64,000 bases of DNA from contig JAMXLO010000129.1 of the NCBI GenBank assembly GCA_024280945.1, positions 1 to 64,000 of the forward strand. The letters are read 5' to 3'. The first letter of the stretch is position 1. Every line of letters starts with the position of its first letter. Shown here one piece after another: positions 25,555 to 34,505 of this stretch. The position numbers and the translations under genes were made by a program. The notes under the pieces are model-generated. The model searched no databases. It saw nothing but the letters and a program-made list of their open reading frames with translations, and was not told the DNA's origin. Source of the stretch: Acetobacteraceae bacterium. GTDB lineage: Bacteria; Pseudomonadota; Alphaproteobacteria; Acetobacterales; Acetobacteraceae.

Positions 25555-25803
25555 TCAGGGAGCGGGTCCCGCGGGGCGCCCTGCGTCCAATGGAGAAGGA
25601 GCCCGCCGAGGCAGTATCTTTCCCCGTTCCAGCTTCAGCACCCGCCGCGTCGCCTGCCACACCTCGACGAACCGGTAATACGGATCGCGTTCGAGGAAGC
25701 CCTCCGCTGTCGCCTTCGCTTCCTGATCGGTCGTGCAGTGAAGGTCGTGCGCCTGAACAATATGATCCTCACTGTCAAGAATGTAGCAGCGGTAGCCCAC
25801 CAT
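25555..25803 (-). CDS. Small conserved hypothetical protein
   Basis: An 82-residue protein beginning MVGYRCYILDSEDHIVQAHDL, followed by an alternating charged/aromatic segment RDPYYRFVEVWQATR. I recall similar short proteins in Rhizobiales and relatives but know no function. No signal peptide or membrane helix is visible. ATG 25803 is chosen over 25833 because the MVGYRCY opening is the natural one. The last 20 residues are proline- and arginine-rich and may not be conserved. Confidence 0.6.
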   Translation of the reverse strand: MVGYRCYILDSEDHIVQAHDLHCTTDQEAKATAEGFLERDPYYRFVEVWQATRRVLKLERGKILPRRAPSPLDAGRPAGPAP

Positions 25804-26031
25804 GTGTCCCCTCACTTGGTGCCGAGCGGTCACCGATGAATCTCACGTAATGCTAAGAGACAGCTCGGACAGGGACAACTATTTTTCGTCGGAAATGAAT
25901 ATGCGAATCTCGCGGTTGTTGACGCGCCCTGACGTTCGATCGCTGCATTATGTCACATTATATTGATCCTACGCCGATGGATCCATCGCAAAACCCTCCC
26001 GTTTCATTGCGAGCACGAAGAGGGAGTCTTG

Positions 26032-26193
26032 ATGCGAAGGAAGCTCGCAACAGTCCTGGTGCTGTTGGGATTGGCTGTCGCCGCGCCGTTGCTGACGGCC
26101 TGCAATACAACAGCGGGCGCCGGCCAGGATCTGCAGGCAGCAGGCCGAGGCTTGGAGAACTCGGCGGAGCGAAACACACCATATCGACCGTAA
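26032..26193 (+). CDS. Entericidin A/B family lipoprotein
   Basis: A 53-residue lipoprotein. A basic start (MRRK) and hydrophobic stretch lead to the lipobox LLTAC with Cys24. The mature part CNTTAGAGQDLQAAGRG and then ENSAERN is the classic entericidin pattern. Entericidins are small envelope lipoproteins linked to stress and stationary phase in enterobacteria; here the role is unknown. The site AGGGAG precedes the ATG. It is followed after 24 bp by a CsbD-like gene. Confidence 0.85.
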   Translation: MRRKLATVLVLLGLAVAAPLLTACNTTAGAGQDLQAAGRGLENSAERNTPYRP

Positions 26194-26217
26194 CTGAAAT
26201 TTGAGAGGGAGACCGAC

Positions 26218-26415
26218 ATGGACAAGGATCGCATTGAGGGGGCCGGCAAGCAGGCAAAGGGCAAGGTCAAGGAAGCCTGGGGCAAGGTCACCGGCGATGC
26301 CAAGACCGAAGCGGAAGGTAAAGCCGATAACGCGGAAGGGCGCGTGCAGAACGCCGTTGGCGGCATGAAGGATTCAGCGCGCGAGGCTCGCGACAAGGTC
26401 ACGGGAAAGGAGTAA
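26218..26415 (+). CDS. CsbD family stress-response protein
   Basis: A 65-residue, very hydrophilic protein rich in Lys, Glu, Ala and Gly. MDKDRIEGAGKQAKGKVKEA is the typical CsbD opening, and internal repeats of the type AEGKADNAEGRVQNA follow. CsbD proteins are induced by general stress in many bacteria; the molecular function is not known. A GAGAGGGAG site lies upstream. Confidence 0.9.
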   Translation: MDKDRIEGAGKQAKGKVKEAWGKVTGDAKTEAEGKADNAEGRVQNAVGGMKDSAREARDKVTGKE

Positions 26416-26421
26416 CCCAGC

Positions 26422-26574
26422 GTGCCCACGCTGCTCCTCATAATCCTGATCATCCTGCTGCTCGCGGCACTGCCGACGTGGCCGTACAGCTCCGGGTGGG
26501 GGTACTACCCTAGCGGCGGATTAGGATTGGTGGTGCTGATAGTGGTCATTCTGCTGTTGATGGGACGAATATGA
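26422..26574 (+). CDS. DUF3309 family small membrane protein
   Basis: A 50-residue protein starting at GTG 26422, 6 bp after the CsbD stop. The N-terminal helix LLLIILIILLLAALP is followed by TWPYSSGWGYYPSGGLGL and a second helix LVVLIVVILLLMG. This two-helix pattern with a Trp/Tyr/Gly-rich loop is that of DUF3309. Start and stop are set by reading the bases directly. The function is unknown; association with stress genes is common. Confidence 0.85.
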   Translation: MPTLLLIILIILLLAALPTWPYSSGWGYYPSGGLGLVVLIVVILLLMGRI

Positions 26575-26578
26575 GCGG

Positions 26579-26610
26579 GTGGCGGCCTGAACTTCAGGCC
26601 GCCACTCTTT
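26579..26610 (+). terminator. Hairpin terminator between convergent DUF3309 and prfC genes
   Basis: A perfect 13-bp inverted repeat GTGGCGGCCTGAA / TTCAGGCCGCCAC (26579-26591, 26593-26605) is followed by TCTTT on the + strand. It ends the entericidin-CsbD-DUF3309 unit. The stop codon of the minus-strand prfC gene lies inside the right arm. Confidence 0.75.
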
Positions 26611-28135
26611 CAGCGCGCACGTCCTTGATGTCGCGGAACGACAGATCGGGTGCCAACTCGGCAGCACGCTTCATCATGAACGCCGAGGTGGCGAGGAACA
26701 CAGGATCGCCGTCGACATCGTCAGCGATGGCACTTCGGTTGTCGTTGATGAACTTTTGCAGCGCACTAGGGTTGGCGGACGAAACCCAGCGAGCCAACGC
26801 ATAAGGCGACGGCTCGAAGCCCGTCGCCACACCATATTCGGCGGCCAGCCTCGCCGCGAGCACATCAAGCTGCAGCGTGCCGACAACGCCGACCAGCGGT
26901 GCCGCGCCATCCTGCGGGCGGAACAACTGCACCACACCCTCTTCCGCAAGCTCCGCCAGTGCCTGGCGCAGCTTCTTGGCCTTCATGGCATCGTCCAGCC
27001 GCACCCGACGCAGAATTTCGGGCGCGAAATACGGCACGCCAACAAAATTCAGATCCTCGCCCTCGGTCAACGTATCGCCGATGCGTAGCGTGCCGTGGTT
27101 GGGAATGCCGACGACATCGCCGGCGAACGCCTCGTCCGCGATCTCTCGCTCGCGAGCGAAGAAGAATTGCGGAGCGTGTAGTGGAATCACCTTGCCGGTT
27201 CGCACCTGCTTGAGTCTCATGCCGCGCGTCAACCGCCCGGAGCAGATGCGCGCAAAGGCAATCCTGTCGCGGTGATTGGGATCCATGTTCGCCTGAATCT
27301 TGAACACCAGCGCGGTGAGGCCTGGCTCGCCCGCCTCTACAACGCGCAGATCGGCCTGCTGTGCTCGTGGTGACGGCCCGTACTCAGCGAGCCCATTCAG
27401 CAGATCGCGAACACCGACCCCCTTGATGGCGCTGCCGAAGTAGACCGGCGTCAGATGACCAGCGTTGAATGCGTCGCGATCGAATTCGGGCAGCGCCGCG
27501 CGTATCAGATCCACCTCATCCGCCAGCGCCGCCAGCCGCGCATCCGACTGCGGCAAATCGACGCTCAGATGCAGGTTGCGTGCCCGCAGATCGTAGGTGC
27601 CGGCGAACGCGGCAGCGCGTCCGACCGGCCATGTCACCGGCGCCGTATCCAACGCAAGGGTCGAGGCGATTTCGTCCAACAACTCGATCGGATCACGACT
27701 CTCGCGGTCCATCTTGTTGATGAATGTGACGATCGGGATGTCACGCAGGCGGCAGATCTCGAACAGCTTGCGGGTGCGCGCCTCGATGCCCTTCGCGGCG
27801 TCGATCACCATCACGGCTGAATCGACAGCGGTCAGCGTGCGATAGGTATCCTCGGAGAAATCCTCGTGGCCAGGCGTGTCGAGCAGATTGAACACGCAAC
27901 CCGCATGCTCGAAGGTCATCACCGAGGTGACGACCGAGATCCCACGCTCGCGCTCGATGCCCATCCAGTCGGACCGGGTTCGACGACGCTCACCTTTGGC
28001 CCGCACGTTGCCGGCGAGCTGAATGGCGCCCCCGGCGCGCAGCAGATGCTCGGTCAGCGTGGTCTTGCCTGCGTCGGGGTGGGAGATGATGGCGAACGTG
28101 CGGCGGCGGGCAATCTCGGACGTAGGGTCGGTCAT
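26594..28135 (-). CDS. prfC: Peptide chain release factor 3
   Basis: A 513-residue translational GTPase that removes RF1/RF2 from the ribosome after peptide release. G1 is SHPDAGKTT (residues 18-26), G3 DTPGHEDFSEDTYRT, G4 NKMDRE. The domain-specific AIKGVGVRDLLNGL and IQANMDPNHRDRIAFARI segments identify RF3 rather than EF-G. Length fits the family. It is convergent with the small stress genes and follows asd on the same strand across a 169-bp gap that holds a palindromic repeat. Confidence 0.96.
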   Translation of the reverse strand: MTDPTSEIARRRTFAIISHPDAGKTTLTEHLLRAGGAIQLAGNVRAKGERRRTRSDWMGIERERGISVVTSVMTFEHAGCVFNLLDTPGHEDFSEDTYRTLTAVDSAVMVIDAAKGIEARTRKLFEICRLRDIPIVTFINKMDRESRDPIELLDEIASTLALDTAPVTWPVGRAAAFAGTYDLRARNLHLSVDLPQSDARLAALADEVDLIRAALPEFDRDAFNAGHLTPVYFGSAIKGVGVRDLLNGLAEYGPSPRAQQADLRVVEAGEPGLTALVFKIQANMDPNHRDRIAFARICSGRLTRGMRLKQVRTGKVIPLHAPQFFFAREREIADEAFAGDVVGIPNHGTLRIGDTLTEGEDLNFVGVPYFAPEILRRVRLDDAMKAKKLRQALAELAEEGVVQLFRPQDGAAPLVGVVGTLQLDVLAARLAAEYGVATGFEPSPYALARWVSSANPSALQKFINDNRSAIADDVDGDPVFLATSAFMMKRAAELAPDLSFRDIKDVRAERVAA

Positions 28136-28230
28136 ATACGGTTCCGGGCGCCATCCCGGCCTTCATTCGATGCGGCCGGGCTTGTCCCGGCGGTCACACA
28201 AAAGCGCCGGGGGCTGGAACCGCCCGGCGC
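28136..28230. repeat. Intergenic palindromic repeat between asd and prfC
   Basis: The gap contains GGTTCCGGGCGCCATCCCGG, then GGCCGGGCTTGTCCCGGC and a CGCCGGGGGC/CGCCCGGCG pairing. These belong to the genome's intergenic repeat family. No T-run follows. Confidence 0.55.
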
Positions 28231-28304
28231 CGTCCAACGACATAAAAGACATATAGGTGATGAGCCGGCCCGCTCACAGGGGGCCCGCAGTCGCGTGACG
28301 CAGA

Positions 28305-29336
28305 TCAGGCAGCGGCCTTCGCCAGCATGCGTTGGGCAATCAGCGTTTCGGCAATCTGCACCGCGTTCAGCGCCGCGCCCTTTCGCAGGTTGTCGGACAC
28401 GCACCAGAACGACAGGCCGTTCGTCACCGTCGGGTCCTTTCGGATCCGACTGACATACACGGCGTCCTCGCCGGCGCACTCGATCTGTGTCACGTAGCCG
28501 CCATCTTCGCGGACATCGACCACTTCGACGCCCGGCGCCTCGCGCAGACAGGCGCGTGCCTCCCCGGCAGTGACCGGGTTCTCGAACTCAACGTTCACCG
28601 CCTCGCCATGACCGATGAACACCGGCACCCGGACGCAGGTCGCGTGCACGGCGATGTTGGGGTCGAGGATCTTCTTGGTCTCGACCACCATCTTCCATTC
28701 CTCCTTGGTAGAGCCGTCATCGAGGAATCGGTCAATGTGCGGAATGCAGTTGAAGGCGATCTCCTTGGTGAACTGCTCGGGGCCCTCGTGCTCGTGCACG
28801 AACACCTTTCGGGTGTGGTTGTAGAGTTCGTCCATCGCCTCCTTTCCGGCGCCGGAAACCGACTGATAGGTCGCGACGACGACGCGCTTGATCTTGAATT
28901 GATCGTGCAGCGGCTTCAGTGCCACGACCATCTGGATGGTCGAGCAGTTGGGGTTGGCGATGATGTTGCGCCGGCCGTAATTACGCAGCGCGTGCGCATT
29001 CACCTCGGGTACGACCAGCGGGATATCGGGCTCCATGCGGAACTGGCTGGTGTTGTCGATGACCACGCAGCCGGCCGCGGCCGCGCGTGGGGCGTGTACC
29101 GCAGAAACCGAGGCGCCGGGCGAAAACAGGCCGATGTCCCAGCCGTTGAAGTCGAAACCGTCCAGGCTGCGGACCCGAAGCACCTGCTTGTCGCCGAAGG
29201 ATACTTCGGCCCCGGCGGAACGGCCGGAGGCGACCGCGGCCACTTCGTCCACCGGGAACCGGCGTTCGGCAAGCGTCTTGAGCATCTCGCGCCCAACCGC
29301 TCCGGTGGCTCCGACGACAGCAACTCTGTAGCCCAT
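28305..29336 (-). CDS. asd: Aspartate-semialdehyde dehydrogenase
   Basis: A 343-residue enzyme that reduces aspartyl phosphate to aspartate semialdehyde, leading to lysine, diaminopimelate, threonine and methionine. The NADP motif GATGAVGREML is at residues 9-19. The active-site Cys131 is in NPNCSTIQM, and GAGKEAMDEL and CVRVPVFIGHGEAVN carry the substrate-binding and catalytic His residues. Length is normal. Threonine synthase of the same pathway is encoded about 20 kb away. Confidence 0.96.
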   Translation of the reverse strand: MGYRVAVVGATGAVGREMLKTLAERRFPVDEVAAVASGRSAGAEVSFGDKQVLRVRSLDGFDFNGWDIGLFSPGASVSAVHAPRAAAAGCVVIDNTSQFRMEPDIPLVVPEVNAHALRNYGRRNIIANPNCSTIQMVVALKPLHDQFKIKRVVVATYQSVSGAGKEAMDELYNHTRKVFVHEHEGPEQFTKEIAFNCIPHIDRFLDDGSTKEEWKMVVETKKILDPNIAVHATCVRVPVFIGHGEAVNVEFENPVTAGEARACLREAPGVEVVDVREDGGYVTQIECAGEDAVYVSRIRKDPTVTNGLSFWCVSDNLRKGAALNAVQIAETLIAQRMLAKAAA

Positions 29337-29951
29337 GGCAGCACTCCCAATACCCGCCAGGCGGATCAGTTAGCGGCGGTCCTTCGCGTAGGCAAGGAAG
29401 AAACGCGCTCGTCCGGGCGGCACAGGGCAGAACCGGCGCGCCTCCCCCGCACGCAATCACTAGTGCGGTGGTTACGCAGTCCGCCGCTTTGTGGATCACC
29501 CGCCGTCGCGGACTTCGGAACCAGAAACCACACTAGGATCAATGGTTTGCTGGTGTCCTCATCGATTCGGAAGCCGTATCTTGCGGATCCACACCGTGAC
29601 GGACTTCCGAACCGGGACACCAGCCGTCGGCTTCGCCAGCGAGGCGCAATACGTGTTCAACCCCAAATGCCATCCCGCCAATTTCCTGCGCAGCGATGGT
29701 TTCGTCCGTCCTGTTCCTTCGCCGGCTCAGCCTCCGAGAGGATGCACTCATGATGTTCCGCTATAGGTATGAAATTTGTCACCATCCGGCGCGCCGCAGG
29801 CAGCGTTAAGAATGCTGTCCTTTCTTTCTTGCCAGGAAACGACCGCGAAGAGAAAAATAAATCGGTTCTCCGTCAGATCGCTCGCGTTTCGTTGACCCTC
29901 GTTGCTTCAGCCGATATCGCGGCCCCCGTTAAATCAATTCGGGGGATGTCG
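29337..29951. other. 615-bp region without a convincing gene
   Basis: This gap separates asd from the GH16 gene. Two imperfect direct repeats of about 38 bp lie at 29493-29530 and 29585-29622, both with GGATC, CGGACTTC and GAACC in register. An open frame continues upstream from the GH16 start to 29769 but its residues show no domain. Base composition becomes less GC-rich towards the GH16 gene. I see no promoter of consensus type. Confidence 0.5.
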
Positions 29952-31085
29952 ATGGCAAATCTCACATTCGATGATGAATTCGACTCGCTTGACAGCACGT
30001 GGCAGCCGACGTGGCCGTGGAGCGCAGGCGGAACCAGTGTGCTCAGCGCATGGTTTCCCAACCCGTCGCTTGTGCCTGCGGATGGCAATCCAATTTCGGT
30101 CAGCAACGGGTCGCTCGACTTAGCAAACTACCCGCGTCCTGATGATGTGTCCGCCGACTCAGTCGGTGGTCAATCGCGCATCGGCGGGCAAGTGAATACA
30201 CATGGCACATTCTCGCAGGCGTATGGGTATTTCGAAATCAGGGCACAGTTGCCAGCAGATCCCGGCTATCTGGGGGCGATCTGGATGATGCCCGTACAGA
30301 GCGGTGCCTTGTATTCCGAACTGGATATCGCCGAAGTCGTCAGCGAGTCACCTTCGACCTTGACCTATAATGTCTGGCGTCCAGACCCGGATGGTGGTTG
30401 GGTCGATGTCGCGAATACGTCGCAAGGGTTCCACACTTATGCAGTTGATTGGGAACCCAACAATATCACGTGGTACTTTGACGGAAAGCAAATCGCTCAG
30501 ACCACAACACCTGATTACATGAACCAGCCGATGTACCTGATCCTCAGCAATCAATCTGGAACCAATGACAGTTGGGGAGGCGCTCCTGACTCCGGAAACA
30601 GCTCACAGATGCTGGTCGATTATGTTCGGGTCTATGATTCCAACCCTCACGCCAGCGGCGGAGCGCAAACGCCTCAGTCGACCGACAGTGCCACGACCTC
30701 ATCATCGGCTTCGATGGACAACAGTGCAGCCTCAGCCTCTGGCTCGTTGTCCAACAGCGGGGGGACCGGATCAGTCGGGAACAGCTCGAACGGATCGATC
30801 AACATCGTTGACATTGGCGGTGGTCAGTCAGGAATCTCCGCTACCTCTGGCCGAGATGTGTTCGTCGTCGATGGCTCCGATCATCAGGCCAGGATCAGCG
30901 ATTTCACTCCAGGGACAGATAAGCTGGATTTCGAAATGACAGCGCAGGACTTCAGCGATGTCTCGATTGACAGCAGTAGCCAGGGCTGGGCGTTGATCAA
31001 CTTCGACGGCAATCGGATTTACCTGCCGGGTGTCGTTCCCTCTCAGTTGAGCCAGGGCGATTTTCTGTTCAATACAGGCCAGTAA
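29952..31085 (+). CDS. Glycoside hydrolase family 16 beta-glucanase with C-terminal secretion-like domain
   Basis: A 377-residue enzyme. The GH16 jelly-roll covers residues 1-230, with catalytic E123-L-D125-I-A-E128 in YSELDIAEVV. A serine/glycine-rich linker spans about 232-285, and a final domain (about 295-377) contains GRDVFVVDGSDHQARISDF, the type seen after RTX-like regions of type I-secreted polysaccharidases. No signal peptide is present, which fits type I export. ATG 29952 lies 6 bp after GGGGG; ATG 29946 and an extension to 29769 are possible. Codons are less GC-rich than in neighbours, suggesting transfer. The substrate is probably a beta-1,3- or mixed-linkage glucan or an own exopolysaccharide. 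Confidence 0.85.
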   Translation: MANLTFDDEFDSLDSTWQPTWPWSAGGTSVLSAWFPNPSLVPADGNPISVSNGSLDLANYPRPDDVSADSVGGQSRIGGQVNTHGTFSQAYGYFEIRAQLPADPGYLGAIWMMPVQSGALYSELDIAEVVSESPSTLTYNVWRPDPDGGWVDVANTSQGFHTYAVDWEPNNITWYFDGKQIAQTTTPDYMNQPMYLILSNQSGTNDSWGGAPDSGNSSQMLVDYVRVYDSNPHASGGAQTPQSTDSATTSSSASMDNSAASASGSLSNSGGTGSVGNSSNGSINIVDIGGGQSGISATSGRDVFVVDGSDHQARISDFTPGTDKLDFEMTAQDFSDVSIDSSSQGWALINFDGNRIYLPGVVPSQLSQGDFLFNTGQ

Positions 31086-31097
31086 TAGGCTCGACGG

Positions 31098-31133
31098 GGG
31101 CGCGTTCCACGTCTGCGGATGAGGAACGCGCCC
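31098..31133. terminator. Candidate hairpin between convergent GH16 and fhs genes
   Basis: Perfect 11-bp arms GGGCGCGTTCC and GGAACGCGCCC flank a 14-base loop in the short gap between converging stops. No T-run follows on either strand, so it may act with Rho or as a 3' end stabiliser. Confidence 0.55.
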
Positions 31134-31141
31134 AAGCCCCG

Positions 31142-32812
31142 TCAGAACAGCCCTTCGATCTCCCCATCTTCCCGCAGATGGATGGCTTCCGCAGAAGGAA
31201 TGCGCGGCAGGCCGGGCATGGTCATGATGTCGCCGCAGATCGCCACCACAAAGCCGGCGCCAGCCGACAGCCGCACTTCGCGAACCGGCAGAGTGAAGCC
31301 TTCCGGGGCACCCATGACCGCGGGATCCGCCGTGAAGCTGTACTGCGTCTTGGCGATGCACACCGGCAGATGACCGAAGCCCTGTTTCTCGAAGCCTTCC
31401 AGCCGCCGTGCCACAGCCTCGTTCATCATGATGTCGCCAGCACGATAGATCTTCTGCGCGATGGTGCGGATCTTCCCGGCAAGCGGCATGCTTTCCGGAT
31501 ACAGCGGCACCGGCTTGGCCTCGCCAACCAGGATCTTCTGCTGCACCGCGCGCGCAAGCGCCTCGGCGCCCTTGCTGCCGTCACCCCAGTGGGTGCAGGA
31601 GATCGCTTCCACCCTCTGCTGCGCCATGGCATCGCGAATCACCGAGAACTCGGCCTCGGTATCCGAGGTGAAGTGGTTGACCCCCACCACCACGGGCAGA
31701 CCGAACTTGCCCAGGTTCTCGACATGCCGCTCAAGATTTGCGACGCCGCGCCGTACCGCCGCGACGTTCTCGGTGCCCAGCGCGCTGCGCGCCACGCCAC
31801 CATGCATCTTCAGCGCGCGGACCGTCGCCACTACGACTGCGCACGACGGTTTCAGCCCCGCCTGACGGCACTTGATGTCAATGAACTTCTCTGCCCCTAG
31901 ATCGGCACCGAAGCCGGCCTCGGTCACCACAACGTCGGCGAGCTTGAGCGCGGTACGCGTCGCCATCACCGAATTGCAGCCATGTGCGATGTTGGCGAAC
32001 GGCCCGCCATGCACGAACGCCGGCGAGCCTTCCAGCGTCTGCACCAAATTCGGCGCCAGCGCGTCCTTCAGCAGCACCGCCATGGCGCCGTCCGCCTTCA
32101 GGTCTTTCGCAGTGACCGCGGTGCCGTCGCGCTTCTGCGCGACAATCATGCGTCCCAGCCGCGCCTGTAGATCGTCGAGGTCGCGCGAGAGACAGAACAC
32201 CGCCATCACCTCGGAGGCGACAGAGATGTCGAAGCCGTCCTCGCGCGGGAAGCCATTGGCGACGCCGCCCAGGCTGTTCACGATCGAACGCAGCGCCCGG
32301 TCGTTCATGTCGAGACATCGTCGCCACGAAACGCGGCGCGCATCGATGCCCAGCGCATTGCCCCAGTAGATGTGGTTGTCGATCATCGCCGCCAGCAGAT
32401 TGTTCGCGCTGGTGATTGCGTGGAAGTCGCCGGTGAAATGCAGGTTGATCTGGTCCATCGGCACGACCTGCGAGTAGCCGCCCCCAGCCGCGCCACCCTT
32501 CATGCCGAAACTCGGGCCGAGTGATGGCTCGCGCAGGCAGATCACTGCGCGGGAGCCGATACGGTTCAGCGCGTCGCCGAGACCGACTGTCGTGGTCGTC
32601 TTGCCCTCGCCGGCCGGAGTCGGGCTGATGCCCGTGACCAGCACCAGCGCGCCATCCGGCTTGCCTTGCAGCGACTTGACGTAGTCGATGCCGATCTTTG
32701 CCTTGTGTCGCCCGTACGGCTCCAGGGCATCGACGGGGATATCCAACTTGGCGGCGATGTCGCCGATCGGACGCAGCGGTGTCTCGCGGGCGATCTCCAG
32801 GTCGCTTTTCAT
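31142..32812 (-). CDS. fhs: Formate--tetrahydrofolate ligase
   Basis: A 556-residue enzyme that joins formate to tetrahydrofolate with ATP, giving 10-formyl-THF. The P-loop TPAGEGKTT is at residues 65-73, followed by [20 protein letters not shown] and the [22 protein letters not shown] region. Near the C-terminus [10 protein letters not shown] is typical. Length is normal. It lies 13 bp after a small Dabb-like gene and in line with a phnW-like gene, so it is the last gene of that operon. Formate could come from the formamidase encoded at 6675-7631, but this link is inference. Confidence 0.96.
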   Translation of the reverse strand: MKSDLEIARETPLRPIGDIAAKLDIPVDALEPYGRHKAKIGIDYVKSLQGKPDGALVLVTGISPTPAGEGKTTTTVGLGDALNRIGSRAVICLREPSLGPSFGMKGGAAGGGYSQVVPMDQINLHFTGDFHAITSANNLLAAMIDNHIYWGNALGIDARRVSWRRCLDMNDRALRSIVNSLGGVANGFPREDGFDISVASEVMAVFCLSRDLDDLQARLGRMIVAQKRDGTAVTAKDLKADGAMAVLLKDALAPNLVQTLEGSPAFVHGGPFANIAHGCNSVMATRTALKLADVVVTEAGFGADLGAEKFIDIKCRQAGLKPSCAVVVATVRALKMHGGVARSALGTENVAAVRRGVANLERHVENLGKFGLPVVVGVNHFTSDTEAEFSVIRDAMAQQRVEAISCTHWGDGSKGAEALARAVQQKILVGEAKPVPLYPESMPLAGKIRTIAQKIYRAGDIMMNEAVARRLEGFEKQGFGHLPVCIAKTQYSFTADPAVMGAPEGFTLPVREVRLSAGAGFVVAICGDIMTMPGLPRIPSAEAIHLREDGEIEGLF

Positions 32813-32825
32813 TCTTTCGGCTTCC

Positions 32826-33152
32826 TCAGGCTAGCTTGCGCATGATGGTGTGCGACCGATTGGTCGTGTGCGGCCGGACCTTGGCGATCCAGTCGCCAAC
32901 CGCCGCCGCCTCCTGCCAGGCAGGGCTGTCCACCAGGTCGGGCGAGTCCAGCTCATACAGCGCGAGATAGCGCGCCATGCCTTGCTTGTTGGTCTTCTCC
33001 AACACGTAGCGTGTGCAGCCGCGCACGCCGGGCACCTTCGTCAGTGCCGGTACGTGCTCCGTATCGTAGATACGATTGAATTCCGCCTCGTGTTCGGCGG
33101 GAATGTCCATCTGCACCATATAGACGTACGAGGCGCGTGTGCCTTGTGGCAT
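32826..33152 (-). CDS. Small alpha/beta-barrel (Dabb/DUF4286-like) protein
   Basis: A 108-residue protein. The pattern [34 protein letters not shown] is that of dimeric alpha-beta barrel proteins such as DUF4286/EthD-like families, and [13 protein letters not shown] continues the fold. Several GGAG repeats upstream of the ATG form a strong ribosome-binding site. It sits between the aminotransferase and fhs genes. Small Dabb proteins may act as isomerases or accessory proteins; no function can be given. Confidence 0.75.
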   Translation of the reverse strand: MPQGTRASYVYMVQMDIPAEHEAEFNRIYDTEHVPALTKVPGVRGCTRYVLEKTNKQGMARYLALYELDSPDLVDSPAWQEAAAVGDWIAKVRPHTTNRSHTIMRKLA

Positions 33153-33201
33153 TTGTTGTCTCCTCCTCTCCTACCGATATCCCGTGTTGGGATGACCATC
33201 G

Positions 33202-34317
33202 CTACGCAGCTTTTCTCCGCTCGATCCCCAGTTCACTCAATGCCTCGCCCATCGCGGCCACGGCGCGCGTCATGTCGGCTGGCGTGATCGCGCCGATGCA
33301 GCCCACACGGAAACTCGGCTGTTCCGTGTTGTAGAAATTGCTGATCAGCACGCCACGCACCTTCAGCACATCGACGAAACGCTGCAGATCCCAGGCCGGA
33401 TCAGCCGGTGCGTGAACGTTGACGATGATCGGTCCCTGCACCTGAGGCGAAAGGCACGGCGTCAGGCCCAGCCGGCGCACGCCGTCATAGAGCGTGCGCA
33501 TGTTGGCGGTATACCGTGCCAGACGCGCGGGCTGCCCGCCTTCGGCGTCGAACAGATCGAGCGCCACATTGAACGCATTCAGCACCTGCGCCGGAGGCGT
33601 GAAGCGACAGCTTCCCCAGCCGCTGCGCAGCGCGTGCGCGTAGATACTTGAGAGGTCGAGTGACCAGCTGCCGGCGTTGCCGGCGCAGTGCTCGACGCGG
33701 TCGATGCGTGCCACCGCAAACGCCATGCCCGGCACGCCTTCCAGGCATTTGTTGGCGGTAAACCCGACGCAATCGATCTCCGGTTGCTGCGCCAGATCGA
33801 GCGGCAAGGCACCGAATGCCGATACCGCATCCACCAGCAGGCGGCGCCCCAGCCTGCGCGCCACGGCACCGATCGTCACCGGGTCGTGCACGATACCGCT
33901 GCCGGTCTCACTCTGAACCAGTCCGACATGGCCGATGTCAGGATCGGCCTCGAGCGCGGCCGCAACCGCATTGGAATCGACGGCGGCAACCGGAGACACC
34001 GGCAGAACGACGGGAATGCGTCCTGCCTCGCGCGCCAGGCGGATCATCCGATCGGCATAGGCGCCGGTGCCAGGGATCAACAGCTTCCCGCCGGCCGGGA
34101 CGAAGGTACGGATTGCTGCTTCCGTAATGAAGTGGCCGCAGCCTTGCAGCGGCAGGGTGGCATGCTCGCCGGGGATGCCATGGGCGATATGCAGCACGCG
34201 CTCGCGAATGCCGGCGTAGAGCGGACGGAAATCATTGTCCCAGGGCGCAAAGTCGTAACGCAGGGCCTCGCGCACCGCGGAGCGGGTGGTGACGGGGCCG
34301 GGGATCAGGAGAAGCAT
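33202..34317 (-). CDS. PLP-dependent class V aminotransferase, 2-aminoethylphosphonate transaminase (PhnW)-like
   Basis: A 371-residue enzyme. The opening MLLLIPGPVTTRSAVREAL, then LPLQGCGHFITEAAIRTFVP and the PLP lysine K190 in FTANKCLEGVPG match the PhnW branch; Asp163 in LLVDAVSAFG holds the pyridine nitrogen. PhnW converts 2-aminoethylphosphonate to phosphonoacetaldehyde. A serine- or alanine-glyoxylate type activity remains possible. I chose ATG 34317 because it gives the family length; a GTG at 34392 with AGGA upstream would add 25 residues. No phnX or phnY lies next to it. Confidence 0.8.
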   Translation of the reverse strand: MLLLIPGPVTTRSAVREALRYDFAPWDNDFRPLYAGIRERVLHIAHGIPGEHATLPLQGCGHFITEAAIRTFVPAGGKLLIPGTGAYADRMIRLAREAGRIPVVLPVSPVAAVDSNAVAAALEADPDIGHVGLVQSETGSGIVHDPVTIGAVARRLGRRLLVDAVSAFGALPLDLAQQPEIDCVGFTANKCLEGVPGMAFAVARIDRVEHCAGNAGSWSLDLSSIYAHALRSGWGSCRFTPPAQVLNAFNVALDLFDAEGGQPARLARYTANMRTLYDGVRRLGLTPCLSPQVQGPIIVNVHAPADPAWDLQRFVDVLKVRGVLISNFYNTEQPSFRVGCIGAITPADMTRAVAAMGEALSELGIERRKAA

Positions 34318-34505
34318 GCAGACACCGGGAACGGACGATACGGCAGGCTTGCCACGAGGGGCGCCGGAAATCCAGGTATCAAGGTTCGCCACGCCGCTGG
34401 TCCTGGGGCGGCGAGGTGGTATCCGGCGCCATTTTGCACGGCGTCAGATAGCGGAGCGTGGCGAAGGTGATCCCGCCATGGTCCACGAACTCGAACCCGC
34501 CACCG

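Noticed and set aside
28332-29753. Plus-strand frame of 473 codons
   Set aside because: Antisense to asd; composition and lack of motifs show it is a shadow.
29491-29766. Possible small gene between asd and GH16
   Set aside because: No ribosome-binding site, no domain and it spans the two diverged direct repeats.
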